This document shows, in pieces, positions 37,150-46,100 of a stretch of 55,904 bases of DNA. Each line of letters opens with the position of its first letter. Within the stretch, counting starts at the first letter, position 1. Origin of the DNA: Thalassotalea sp. 42_200_T64 (GTDB lineage Bacteria; Pseudomonadota; Gammaproteobacteria; Enterobacterales; Alteromonadaceae); the NCBI GenBank assembly GCA_002162925.1, contig MABC01000019.1, positions 1 to 55,904 of the forward strand, read 5' to 3'. The position numbers and the translations under genes are program-made. A model generated the notes under the pieces. The model ran no database searches, was not told where the DNA came from, and worked only from the letters and a program-made list of their open reading frames with translations.

Positions 37150-38631
37150 ATGTTAGATGAAAGCAAGAAATTGATGATGAATAAAGAAAAACCGCAGTTA
37201 TCGTTTTGGCAGGTATGGAATGTCAGTTTTGGCTTTTTAGGCGTGCAATTTGGTTTTGCCCTGCAAAATGCCAATGTCAGTCGGATCTTGTCAGATTTGG
37301 GCGCCGATTTACACTCACTGTCACTATTTTGGTTGGTGGCACCTATCATGGGGCTGATTGTGCAACCTCTTGTTGGTTCCGCGTCTGATCGCACCTGGAA
37401 TCGATTTGGCCGACGTAAGCCGTTTATCTTCGCGGGTGCCATTGCCGCGGCTATCGGTATGGTGCTAATGCCAAATGCTGGAATTTTTGTTGCCTTTATT
37501 GCGCCTATGCTATTTGGTGCGATGATTTTGGCGCTAATGGATGCTTCGTTTAATGTCAGCTTTCAACCATTTCGTTCTCTCGTGTCTGATATGGTACCGG
37601 CCAAACAGCGCAACTTGGGTTATTCGATTCAATCGCTATTGATTAATATTGGTGCGGTTATCGGCTCGATTTTACCGTTTGTATTAACCAATGTCATTGG
37701 TTTAGAAAACACCGCGAAGGTTGGTGAGGTTGCCCCTTCAGTAACCTGGGCATTTTATCTCGGTGCTACGGTATTGTTGGGTTCAGTGTTGTGGACAGTA
37801 TTTCGCACCAAAGAACACCCACCGAAAGATTTTTATGCTTACCGCGGTATCGATGCGCAGGCCATTGCGCAACAGCAAAAACAGAAAAAATCGCTTAGAA
37901 GCAGCCTGGTCGAGTTTTTTAGGCTGGTGAAAACCATGCCGGAAACGATGAAGCGACTGGCGATCGTGCAGTTTTTCTCCTGGTTTGCCCTGTTCATTAT
38001 GTGGGTTTACTCGATGCCGGCAATCACCCAGTACATTTGGGGAGTAGAGGCAAAATGGTTTGATCCCGACTATTTACATGCAATCGGCACGGTGCCGCAA
38101 GCTCTCCTTGATGCGAAAGGTGCTGCCGCTGACTGGGTAGGCATTATCTTTGCTGCTTACTCGTTATTTGCCGCGGTATTTTCGGTGGTACTGTCGAAAC
38201 TAGCGGATAAGTTTGGCCGTAAATTAGTGTACTCATTATCTTTGTTTGCCGGGGCGTTAGGCTATTTTGGTTTTATGGCGTCTAATAACCTTGATCCAGT
38301 GGTCGTTGATTTATTGATTTCCTCGGTTACTGTCCCGCAAGCGGCGGTTAATCTATTTATTCCAATGATCGGCGTAGGCATTTCCTGGGCGGCGATTTTG
38401 GCAATGCCCTATGCCATTTTGGCGGGTTCATTACCGGCAACTAAAACCGGGGTGTATATGGGGATTTTCAATTTCACCATCGCCGCACCACAAATTGTTT
38501 CCGGCTTATTCTCTGGTTGGATCTTAAGCAGTGTGTTTGATAACGAAGCGATATACATCATTATGCTGGCAGGCGTGGCTATGCTGTTAGCCAGTGCCTC
38601 GGTGTATTTTGTCAAAGACGATCAAGAGTAA
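37150..38631 (+). CDS. MFS sugar transporter (second GPH/SLC45-like permease)
   Basis: Inner-membrane sugar:cation symporter-like protein, 493 residues, about 12 helices, intact. FWQVWNVSFGFLGVQFGFALQNAN in helix 1 and SASDRTWNRFGRRKPFIFAGA in the 2-3 loop carry the family signature; the C-terminal half repeats it with LSKLADKFGRKLVYSLS. ATG at 37150 lies three bases after the GH97 stop. A later MMNKEK start (37174/37177) is possible. It is similar in type to the transporter at 25160, so the locus had two permeases for the same kind of sugar. Likely maltose/maltodextrin, by context. Confidence 0.88.
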   Translation: MLDESKKLMMNKEKPQLSFWQVWNVSFGFLGVQFGFALQNANVSRILSDLGADLHSLSLFWLVAPIMGLIVQPLVGSASDRTWNRFGRRKPFIFAGAIAAAIGMVLMPNAGIFVAFIAPMLFGAMILALMDASFNVSFQPFRSLVSDMVPAKQRNLGYSIQSLLINIGAVIGSILPFVLTNVIGLENTAKVGEVAPSVTWAFYLGATVLLGSVLWTVFRTKEHPPKDFYAYRGIDAQAIAQQQKQKKSLRSSLVEFFRLVKTMPETMKRLAIVQFFSWFALFIMWVYSMPAITQYIWGVEAKWFDPDYLHAIGTVPQALLDAKGAAADWVGIIFAAYSLFAAVFSVVLSKLADKFGRKLVYSLSLFAGALGYFGFMASNNLDPVVVDLLISSVTVPQAAVNLFIPMIGVGISWAAILAMPYAILAGSLPATKTGVYMGIFNFTIAAPQIVSGLFSGWILSSVFDNEAIYIIMLAGVAMLLASASVYFVKDDQE

Positions 38632-38682
38632 AATTAAGCGAATACCATTCCGGATAAACTCTCGCTAAGTGGGTAAATCATT

Positions 38683-38696
38683 ATACCAATTGGTAT
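38683..38696. repeat. ATACCAATTGGTAT palindrome
   Basis: Perfect 14-base palindrome in the 180-base gap between the MFS gene and the LacI-type regulator. Related ATACCA pieces occur after several stop codons in the window (5011, 21858, 38641, 46022, 46041), which looks like a dispersed genomic repeat and less like a specific operator. Confidence 0.55.
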
Positions 38697-38712
38697 GACT
38701 GTGGTGATTAAT

Positions 38713-38744
38713 GCAATGTGCCAAATTACAAATTGGCACATTGC
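38713..38744 (+). other. Stem-loop ahead of the LacI-type gene
   Basis: Twelve-base arms GCAATGTGCCAA and TTGGCACATTGC around an eight-base A/T loop. No T-run follows, so it may be a weak end signal for the transporter transcript or a regulatory stem. Confidence 0.55.
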
Positions 38745-38811
38745 TGGCTATTGAATCCGCTATACATTGCTATGATCTTGCGTTACTATTTTTTTAAGTT
38801 AAATTTTTTAG

Positions 38812-39834
38812 ATGTATATTAACGTGAAAGCAACCTCATTTGACATCGCCTATCGTGCCGGTGTTTCACAATCTACGGTGTCGCGAGCACTACGCAATAG
38901 CCCTCTGGTGAATGAGGAAACGCGTCTAAAAATTCAGGCCATCGCCAAAGAGTTAAATTACAAGGTCGATAAAAATGCTCGTAATTTACGCTCCCAACAG
39001 AGTAATACTTTAGCGCTGCTGTTATTTGAAGATCCCACCTCGGATGATTCGCAAATCAATCCATTTTTTCTGTCCATGCTGGGCAGTATTACCCGAGCTT
39101 GTGCCAATAAAGGTTACGATTTGTTAGTGTCGTTCCAACAAATGGATAACGACTGGCACGCCGAATTTGAAGACACCAACAAAGCCGATGGTATTATCTT
39201 GCTCGGCTACGGTGATTACGTCGCTTACAAAGAAAAATTGGTGCATTTGCATCAATAAGGTACCCATTTCGTGCGTTGGGGTGCAGAAGTAAAAGATATG
39301 GACGTGGCGACCATAGGCTGCGATAACTTTCATGGTGGTTACCAACTTACCGAACATTTATTAGAAAAAGGCCATAAACAATGTGCCTTTATTGGCACCG
39401 CTTCCCGCCGGGCGCCGGAATTTTATGATCGTTATAAAGGTCATATTGCTGCGCTAAAACATACGGGCATAGAGGGGAATGAAAATTTACAAATTGATGC
39501 CCTGTATACCGAAGAAGCGGGTTATTTGGCCACTAAACAGTTATTGGTCACCGGCGCCAAGTTTGATGCCTTGTTTGCTGCTTGCGATTTAATCGCCGTA
39601 GGCGCGATTCGGGCATTAACTGAGCATGGTTTGGCAATTCCTGATGATGTCGCCGTGGTTGGCTTTGATGATATTCCGATGGCCAGCTTTGTAAATCCAC
39701 CGCTGACCACAGCAAAACAAGACACCATGCTGGCAGGGGAGTTATTAGTGGAAAACCTGCTGAAACTGATCGCCGGCGACAAGCCCACAACGGTGTTAAT
39801 TGAAAGCCAGCTTATCGAAAGATCTTCTTCATAA
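38812..39834 (+). pseudogene. LacI-family transcriptional regulator with in-frame TAA
   Basis: LacI/GalR-type repressor, 340 codons. The N-terminal HTH is SFDIAYRAGVSQSTVSRALRNSPLVNEETR, followed by the hinge LNYKVDKNARNLRSQQS. The sugar-binding domain then runs to GFDDIPMASFVNPPLTTAKQD. At 39256-39258 a TAA breaks LVHLHQ*GTHFVRWGAE; the same frame continues without any other defect, so one base substitution (CAA to TAA) explains it. It probably bound the ATACGTAT palindromes near glgP and the receptor/pullulanase promoters. With the domain cut at residue 148 it would lack effector binding and dimerisation, so the regulon may be deregulated. ATG at 38812 has no strong Shine-Dalgarno. Confidence 0.88.
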
Positions 39835-39907
39835 ACTTTAGGTTGCTCGCTACCTACTGTGCTGTTAAGTTAGTGTCACAATTTGAATAACAGCAGTAAT
39901 AGCAAGT

Positions 39908-39937
39908 ACATTAATTGATTGCACAATCGATTAATGT
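39908..39937. promoter_or_regulatory. 30-base operator-like palindrome upstream of the spermidine-synthase-like unit
   Basis: Arms of 14 bases (39908-39921 and 39924-39937) around a CA centre with only one mismatch; the left arm reads ACATTAATTGATTG. It ends 20 bases before the ATG at 39958, in a position where a dimeric regulator would block transcription or translation start. Confidence 0.55.
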
Positions 39938-39957
39938 GATCACTATAAAAAAACAGT

Positions 39958-40590
39958 ATGAACAAGCAGTGGCATAACTATTTTATCTATCTTCTCGCCT
40001 TTTGCAGTGGCTTCTCCATTATGGGGGTTGAGCTGTTAGGCGGGCGCATTCTGGCGCCATATTTCGGCTCAAGTGTGCATGTGTGGGGCAGTATCATCAC
40101 TGTGTTTATGCTATCACTATCTTTGGGTTACTTATTTGGTGGCCGGTTGTCTTTACATCAGCCTTCACTGCAAAAATATGGGCGGATATTTCTATTTGCT
40201 GGCATTACGTTGTTGCCTCTGGCTTATTTCGCTATTCCTATTCTCGATTTTGTTTTTGATAATATCGAAGACACTCGCTATGGGTCATTAACCGCGTCGA
40301 TGCTGTTATTTTTTGTGCCAACCATTATTTTGGGGATGATCTCGCCCTACTCGGTACGCTTGTTAGTGACCAACGAAGCGGAAAGTGGCCATATAGCTGG
40401 CGTACTCTACTTTGTTTCTACTTTAGGGTCGGCACTGGGTACCCTGGCCACCTCGTTTTATCTGGTATTATGGTTTGAGGTAAATACTATTATCTTTACT
40501 TTTTGCCTGCTATTGATAGCGCTTGGCTTGGTGGCGATGTTAGTGAATAAAATGGAGGTAAAAGATGCAAAAGTACCTTTACAGTCTTAA
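39958..40590 (+). CDS. Membrane protein of the fused-MFS/spermidine-synthase type (N-terminal half)
   Basis: Integral membrane protein, 210 residues with about six hydrophobic segments (GFSIMGVELLGGRILAPYFGSS is the family hallmark). In many bacteria this half is fused to a spermidine-synthase-like domain. Here the next gene encodes that domain and overlaps by 26 bases, so the two are split but coupled. Function in the membrane is unknown; export or formation of a polyamine-like compound is sometimes assumed. The 30-base palindrome directly upstream suggests regulated expression. Confidence 0.82.
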   Translation: MNKQWHNYFIYLLAFCSGFSIMGVELLGGRILAPYFGSSVHVWGSIITVFMLSLSLGYLFGGRLSLHQPSLQKYGRIFLFAGITLLPLAYFAIPILDFVFDNIEDTRYGSLTASMLLFFVPTIILGMISPYSVRLLVTNEAESGHIAGVLYFVSTLGSALGTLATSFYLVLWFEVNTIIFTFCLLLIALGLVAMLVNKMEVKDAKVPLQS

Positions 40591-41470
40591 TTTAAATCTA
40601 AGTCGATTCATCGCCTTAGCAATATTCATTAGTGCCTCGTTTACGACTCAGGCAAAAGTCATTAAAGAAGAGCGCTCATTGTATCGGAATATCTTCGTTG
40701 AAGATAAAGGCAATGTTCGTTGCTTGAAGTTTTCAGTAAAACGCAAAACCAGCAGTCAATCATGTATCAATAAAGATAACCCGCAAAAGCTGGTATTTAA
40801 TTACACCAAATATGTGATGTCATCTTTAGTGTTTATTCCCAACCCGCAAAAGGTGCTAATTATTGGCTTAGGTGGCGGCACGCTATCGAATAGTTTATTA
40901 GAACTCTATCCTCAGATTGAAATTGATAATGTCGAAATTGACCCTGCGGTAGTACGGGTGGCAAAAAATTATTTTGATTTTAAAGAAACCGACAAGGTTA
41001 GAAGCCATACCAAAGATGGCCGGATTTTTATCAAACGGGCACAACGTAAACAACAGCGTTATGATTTGATAATTCTTGATGCTTTTAATGGCGAATATAT
41101 TCCGGAACACCTATTAACTCAGGAGTTTTTAGAAGAAACCAAATCACTGCTCACCGAGCAAGGGGTATTGGTGGCAAATACATTTTCTAGCAGCAAGCTT
41201 TTTCATCATGAATCCGCCACTTATCATGCCGTGTTCGGCGACTTTTACTCCATTAGCAATGAAAACAGTTCGGGAAATCGGGTGATTATCATTCCCAATA
41301 AAATGCCTCTGGCTAGTGAGATAGGTAATAATGTCGAAACATTGACTCTGCCATTGGCAAAATACGATATAAAACTGTTCAATGTGATCAGTTTTATGGA
41401 CTTGGAAAAAGATGTCGAGTCTGATTACCGGGTGCTAACAGATCAGTATTCACCAGCGAATCTACTTTGA
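40565..41470 (+). CDS. Spermidine-synthase-like methyltransferase-fold protein
   Basis: Rossmann-fold protein of the polyamine aminopropyltransferase-like family, 301 residues. The cofactor motif KVLIIGLGGGTLSNSLLE, the acidic strand end DNVEIDPAVVRVAKNYF and YDLIILDAFNGEYIPEHLLTQEF are clear. A hydrophobic N-terminal stretch (about residues 11-30) suggests a signal or anchor. ATG follows TGGAGGTAAAG, a strong Shine-Dalgarno within the preceding gene. True spermidine synthases are soluble and shorter, so the substrate here is uncertain. The stop overlaps the start of a cytidine deaminase remnant. Confidence 0.83.
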   Translation: MQKYLYSLNLNLSRFIALAIFISASFTTQAKVIKEERSLYRNIFVEDKGNVRCLKFSVKRKTSSQSCINKDNPQKLVFNYTKYVMSSLVFIPNPQKVLIIGLGGGTLSNSLLELYPQIEIDNVEIDPAVVRVAKNYFDFKETDKVRSHTKDGRIFIKRAQRKQQRYDLIILDAFNGEYIPEHLLTQEFLEETKSLLTEQGVLVANTFSSSKLFHHESATYHAVFGDFYSISNENSSGNRVIIIPNKMPLASEIGNNVETLTLPLAKYDIKLFNVISFMDLEKDVESDYRVLTDQYSPANLL

Positions 41471-41646
41471 TTATTTATACTAAACAAGAAGCATTTACTG
41501 CTCCTTGTGGCGCTTGTCGTCAGGTGATTGCAGAATTTCTCCAACCAGATGCACTGGTAACTTCGGTCAACCATTTGGGCGCTCGGATTGATTGGACCGT
41601 ACAGCAATTATTACCAGATGCATTTACTCCGGAAAGTTTAGAGTAA
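41467..41646 (+). pseudogene. cdd: Cytidine deaminase, 3' remnant
   Basis: A 59-codon open frame from a TTG overlapping the previous stop. It encodes KQEAFTAPCGACRQVIAEFL, the second zinc-binding motif (PCxxC) of cytidine deaminase, and ends LLPDAFTPESLE, a typical Cdd C-terminus. The first half, including the HAE zinc/proton-shuttle motif, is missing; full-length enzymes are about 130 residues. It lies 9 bases before deoA, where cdd is expected in nucleoside salvage clusters. A deletion probably removed its 5' half together with any intergenic sequence after the spermidine-synthase-like gene. Confidence 0.8.
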
Positions 41647-41655
41647 GCTATCGCT

Positions 41656-42978
41656 ATGCTCTTACCGCAAGAAATCATTCGCCACAAACGTGATGGTCAT
41701 GTTCTCAACGCTGTACAGATAAAAAGCTTTGTCGATGGTTTGGTTAATGGTGATTTTAATGATGCGCAGGTAGGCGCGATGGCGATGGCTATTGTGCAAC
41801 AAGGGATGAATGTTGAGGAAACTGTCGCCTTAACAATGCAAATGATGCACTCAGGGGAAGTGTTGCAATGGCCTGATATTGATGGCCCGATAATTGATAA
41901 ACACTCTACCGGCGGTGTCGGAGATAAAGTCAGCTTTATACTGGCGGCAATTGTTGCGGCTAACGGCGCCTATGTGCCGATGATTTCTGGTCGGGGATTA
42001 GGCCATACCGGAGGTACGGTTGATAAGCTGGAAAGTATTAGCGGCTTTAATGCCCATCCTGACAACGCGAAGTTCCAACGGATAGTCAAAGATGTGGGCA
42101 TGGCCATTATTGGTCAAACCGGTAATATTGCGCCTGCCGATAAACGGCTATATGCAATTCGTGACGTTACCGCCACCGTAGAATCAGTGCCGTTAATTAC
42201 CGCCTCCATATTATCGAAAAAATTATCTGCCGGCTTAGACGCATTAGTGATGGATGTGAAAGTGGGCAATGGTGCGATGATGCAAGACATGCATGCTGCG
42301 AAAACGTTAGCGCAAAGTATCGTCAATGTCGCCAATGGTGCCGGGGTGAAGACACAGGCAATTATCACCGACATGAATCAAGTACTTGGCAGTAGTGCCG
42401 GCAATGCGGTTGAAATCATCGAAACTCTGCATTTTTTAAGCGGGGATAAACGCGAATCGAGGTTGCATCGAGTGGTAAGTGCGTTAGCTTGTGCGATGCT
42501 AATTTCTGCTGGTATTGCCGAACATAATCACGAAGCACGTGTATTGGTTGAACATGCCTTAACGTCAGGTGAAGCCGCTGAAGTGTTTGCACGCATGATC
42601 GTTGCCATGGGCGGGCCGGCCGATTTATTTGAGCATCCCGATAGATACTTGCCCGAGGCAAAGGTGGTTCTCGATGTTTTTGCACCAAAATCTGGCGTTA
42701 TTTGTGCAATGCAAACACGTGATATTGGTCTAACCGTGGTGTGGCTTGGTGGAGGCCGACTCAGCAATGAGCAAGAGATTGATCACAGTGTCGGCTTTGA
42801 CTCGATTGTCCATGTTGGCAAGAGAGTGAACGCCGGTGATGTAATTGCCAGAGTGCATGCCCGCTCGCTTGCCCAAGCTGAAATGGCGAGCAAACAATAT
42901 GTTGCCGCTATCGATATCAATGAGCAAGTTGAAGATTTTAATCCGGTGACCTACGAAACCATCAGCGCATCGAAGTAA
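41656..42978 (+). CDS. deoA: Thymidine phosphorylase
   Basis: Converts thymidine plus phosphate to thymine and deoxyribose-1-phosphate in pyrimidine salvage. The 440-residue product shows MLLPQEIIRHKRDGHVLNAVQI, the signature KHSTGGVGDKVSFILAA, GRGLGHTGGTVDKLESI and VGNGAMMQ. Length and motifs are normal. It follows a cdd remnant by 9 bases, so the two were once a salvage unit. No good Shine-Dalgarno is seen at the ATG; translation may have been coupled to cdd. Confidence 0.95.
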   Translation: MLLPQEIIRHKRDGHVLNAVQIKSFVDGLVNGDFNDAQVGAMAMAIVQQGMNVEETVALTMQMMHSGEVLQWPDIDGPIIDKHSTGGVGDKVSFILAAIVAANGAYVPMISGRGLGHTGGTVDKLESISGFNAHPDNAKFQRIVKDVGMAIIGQTGNIAPADKRLYAIRDVTATVESVPLITASILSKKLSAGLDALVMDVKVGNGAMMQDMHAAKTLAQSIVNVANGAGVKTQAIITDMNQVLGSSAGNAVEIIETLHFLSGDKRESRLHRVVSALACAMLISAGIAEHNHEARVLVEHALTSGEAAEVFARMIVAMGGPADLFEHPDRYLPEAKVVLDVFAPKSGVICAMQTRDIGLTVVWLGGGRLSNEQEIDHSVGFDSIVHVGKRVNAGDVIARVHARSLAQAEMASKQYVAAIDINEQVEDFNPVTYETISASK

Positions 42979-42991
42979 ACCTGAGTTCGGG

Positions 42992-43618
42992 TTAATTCGC
43001 CAGTTTAGCCGCGTGCAATAATAACTCCGGCGCTAATCGGGTTTTATAGTTTGGATTTACGTATTGAAACTGCACTAACCCTTTGGCATCAATCACATAA
43101 ACTGCAGGCGCAGGCAATACCAGACGTGCTTCGCCAGCAGCATTTTTTTGCAGAGGATTTTGCAAGTTCATTTTCGTCAAATAGCGCTTGGTCACTTTGC
43201 TTGAAGCATAAAATGCCAAACCAAAAGCCTGACTGACCTCACTGTGATAATCGGAAAGTAATTGATAGCTTAGTTTTTTATCGCGAAGACTTTTTTGCAA
43301 GTCTACCGGTGAATCGGTAGATATGCCAATCAATTGAAAGCCAAGGCGAGTTAAATCTTTTTCGATGGCTTGCAGTTGTCCCATTTGCACATTACAAAAC
43401 GGACACCAGCCGCCACGATAGAAAAATAATATCGTTGGTTTGTTGTTGATAATACTGGCCAAACTCACTTGCTTACCCGCAATTGTGGTGGTGTTGATGC
43501 TGGGGATGGTTTGTCCGGGTAATAATGGTGATACCAAGTCGGCAGATTCAGCAACGGGCCTGGCAAAACTGGCAATACTCAGCATTAGCACGCTGATGCC
43601 CAGGAAAAGTTTTTTCAT
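42992..43618 (-). CDS. Secreted peroxiredoxin-like (AhpC/TSA) protein
   Basis: Thioredoxin-fold protein, 208 residues, with a signal peptide ending near SFA (MKKLFLGISVLMLSIASFA). FFYRGGWCPFCNVQMGQL carries the redox C-x-x-C of AhpC/TSA-like periplasmic proteins. Downstream, GISTDSPVDLQKSLRDKKLSYQLLSD is typical of the fold. Likely a periplasmic peroxide or disulfide reductase. It is convergent with deoA and divergent from the antiporter gene. Confidence 0.85.
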   Translation of the reverse strand: MKKLFLGISVLMLSIASFARPVAESADLVSPLLPGQTIPSINTTTIAGKQVSLASIINNKPTILFFYRGGWCPFCNVQMGQLQAIEKDLTRLGFQLIGISTDSPVDLQKSLRDKKLSYQLLSDYHSEVSQAFGLAFYASSKVTKRYLTKMNLQNPLQKNAAGEARLVLPAPAVYVIDAKGLVQFQYVNPNYKTRLAPELLLHAAKLAN

Positions 43619-43785
43619 AAAATACTCATTGTTTATATCATAAAGTTGTTAATTAACTGTACAGACCCGCAAGGAGATTAAGTTATTGCAAAATTACTTG
43701 CGATTTACACCATCTCGGTGCTTATAATGAGTTAATCTTTAAAACAACCTTTAATCAAAGGCTTCTTCTCCAACAGGGATTTTTC

Positions 43786-45537
43786 ATGAGCGCCCTCACC
43801 TCTGGTGTTATTTTCCTCAGTGCCGCAGTCATTGCCGTGCCGATTTTTACTCGCTTTAAATTAGGCGCCATACTCGGCTACCTTGCCGCGGGTTTACTGA
43901 TTGGCCCCTCTGTGCTTGGCTTAATTAATGACCCTGAACAAATCTTACACTTTGCCGAGCTCGGTGTGGTGTTTTTATTATTTGTCATCGGCCTGGAGTT
44001 AGCGCCGGAAAAACTGCTGCGGATGCGCAATAACATTTTATTTATTGGTGGCGGACAATTATTGTTTTGTGCGTTAGCTATCACCGCCCTATTGTTACTG
44101 TTCTCATTTTCCTGGAAAATTTCCTTAGTGCTAGGCTTGGCACTCGCGTTATCGTCTACTGCTTTCGCCATTCAACTCATGGAAGAAAAACAACTGTTAA
44201 AAACCCCGTTAGGGCAAAAAGGCTTCTCGATATTGTTGATGCAAGATTTGGCGGTGATCCCTATTTTATTATTGGTTTCTGCGCTTGCTGGGGCCAGTAA
44301 CAGTGATGATCCGGCCTGGTGGGTCAGCGTGTTGGTGATTATTGGCGTATTATTCTCTGGTCGCTATTTAATTAATCCGCTGCTAAGAATGATAACTCAC
44401 TACGGCAGCTCAGAAGTGATGACTGCAGCGACGTTGTTGATTGTGATGGTGACTGCGTTGGTAATGCAGTTAGCTGGATTATCTATGGGCTTAGGCGCAT
44501 TTTTAGCGGGAATTTTATTGGCCAACTCCAGTTTCAGACACCAACTAGAAGTGGAAATTGCCCCGTTTAAGGGCTTGTTACTCGGCTTGTTTTTTATCGC
44601 CATCGGGATGAATTTACAACTGCATATACTGTTTGCGCAACCGTTACTTATTCTCGGTGCGAGTTTGGCATTAATCGCCATTAAAAGCGCAATAATTTTT
44701 GCTTGCGTTAATGTCAATAATCAGCCCGGTACTCAGCCATTACGGCTGGCGTTGATGTTATCGCAAGGCGGTGAATTTGCCTTTGTGATTTTCAATGTGG
44801 CCGTTAACGACTCATTATTACCGAGTGAGTTGGCGGCGCAAGCGACGTTAGTGGTGGGGATTTCGATGGCATTGACCTCACCGCTGGTGATTATTTGTGA
44901 AAAACTGCAACAGCGTAAACACCAGGCTCCGGAATATGACTCAACATCCGATGTGCTTGAGCCGGAAGTGATCATTGCTGGCTTTGGTCGCTTTGGCCAG
45001 ATCACCGGCCGCATCCTAACCGCTAACAACATTCATTATACCGCGTTAGATAACAGTGCAGAGCATATTGAATTTATAAGACAATTTGGAAATAAAGTGT
45101 TTTTTGGTGATGCTACCAATTTAAAATTACTGAAAGCGGCCGGAGTCGAACACGCCAAGGTGATGTTTATTGCCGCCGACTCAGACAAGCATGGTTTTGA
45201 TATTGCCAAAACGGTGAGCGAAAATTTCCCACACATCAAAATTATCGCTCGGGCAAAAAGCCGTTTAAGCGTAATGAAATACCGGGATATTGGAATTTAT
45301 GCCAATGTTCGGGAGATGTTCGATGGCAGTTTAGTGGCGGCGAAAATGGTGCTGCAAGAATATGGTTTTGACGAGGCTCGAGCCGAGCATATGGTGAAAT
45401 TATTTAAAGTACATGATGAAGAACTGTTGGATAAATCCTATCAGGGAAATAAATTTGATATGAAAGAATTGATCAAAGTGAGTAAAGCCGGTCGTGCCGA
45501 GTTAGAGTCTTTGTTTAACCGCGATCACCAAGATTAA
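43786..45537 (+). CDS. KefB-type cation:proton antiporter (CPA2) with TrkA-N domain
   Basis: Inner-membrane K+/H+ antiporter or efflux protein of the monovalent cation:proton antiporter-2 family, 583 residues. The N-terminal two thirds contain about 12 helices (GAILGYLAAGLLIGPSVLG, ELGVVFLLFVIGLEL). A cytosolic NAD-binding TrkA-N domain begins at VIIAGFGRFGQITGRIL near residue 390. A glutathione-gated KefB/KefC role is possible but needs the exact gating residues, which I cannot confirm. DUF523 follows 11 bases later. Confidence 0.87.
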   Translation: MSALTSGVIFLSAAVIAVPIFTRFKLGAILGYLAAGLLIGPSVLGLINDPEQILHFAELGVVFLLFVIGLELAPEKLLRMRNNILFIGGGQLLFCALAITALLLLFSFSWKISLVLGLALALSSTAFAIQLMEEKQLLKTPLGQKGFSILLMQDLAVIPILLLVSALAGASNSDDPAWWVSVLVIIGVLFSGRYLINPLLRMITHYGSSEVMTAATLLIVMVTALVMQLAGLSMGLGAFLAGILLANSSFRHQLEVEIAPFKGLLLGLFFIAIGMNLQLHILFAQPLLILGASLALIAIKSAIIFACVNVNNQPGTQPLRLALMLSQGGEFAFVIFNVAVNDSLLPSELAAQATLVVGISMALTSPLVIICEKLQQRKHQAPEYDSTSDVLEPEVIIAGFGRFGQITGRILTANNIHYTALDNSAEHIEFIRQFGNKVFFGDATNLKLLKAAGVEHAKVMFIAADSDKHGFDIAKTVSENFPHIKIIARAKSRLSVMKYRDIGIYANVREMFDGSLVAAKMVLQEYGFDEARAEHMVKLFKVHDEELLDKSYQGNKFDMKELIKVSKAGRAELESLFNRDHQD

Positions 45538-45548
45538 ACGGTATAATT

Positions 45549-46022
45549 ATGCAAAAAATTCTGATCAGTAGCTGTTTCCTTGGCAACAAGGTACGTTTTG
45601 ACGGCAAAACCAAAACTTTAATCGACCCTCAAATTGCTACCTGGCAACAACAAGGGCGTTTGCTGGTGATTTGTCCGGAAACTGCCGGTGGCTTAGCGGT
45701 GCCCAGACCAAGGGCTGAGCTGCTGGCCGGCAATGTGGCTGAAAGGGTAATTGATGAGCTTGGCAACGACGTCACAAAGCCATTTCAGCAAGGTGCCAAT
45801 GCTGCCCTGGCCCTGTGTCAGCAGCAGCATATCAAATACGCATTATTGAAAGAATATAGTCCATCGTGTGGTAGCAGCGAAGTTTATGATGGCCATTTTC
45901 AGGGCAAAAAAATTATTGGTATGGGAGTTACTGCCAAGCTGCTTACTGCCAGTGGCATAAAAGTTTACAGCGAACTCACGCTGGCAAAGCTGATGTCAGA
46001 TATCGTCAATATAGAAATGTGA
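45549..46022 (+). CDS. DUF523 family protein
   Basis: Small cytoplasmic protein, 157 residues, of the DUF523 family. Conserved segments LISSCFLGNKVRFDGKTK, ICPETAGGLAVPRPRAEL and LLKEYSPSCGS hold the invariant cysteines, which could bind a metal or cluster. Function unknown. It is probably cotranscribed with the antiporter, 11 bases upstream. An ATACCA...TTGGTAT inverted repeat (46022-46047) follows. Confidence 0.85.
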   Translation: MQKILISSCFLGNKVRFDGKTKTLIDPQIATWQQQGRLLVICPETAGGLAVPRPRAELLAGNVAERVIDELGNDVTKPFQQGANAALALCQQQHIKYALLKEYSPSCGSSEVYDGHFQGKKIIGMGVTAKLLTASGIKVYSELTLAKLMSDIVNIEM

Positions 46023-46100
46023 TACCAACTCTATAAAGACTTGGTATTTATAATGATGATCTGCTTCTGGATTGTTATGCGCTAATTGAGAGTAAAAATC

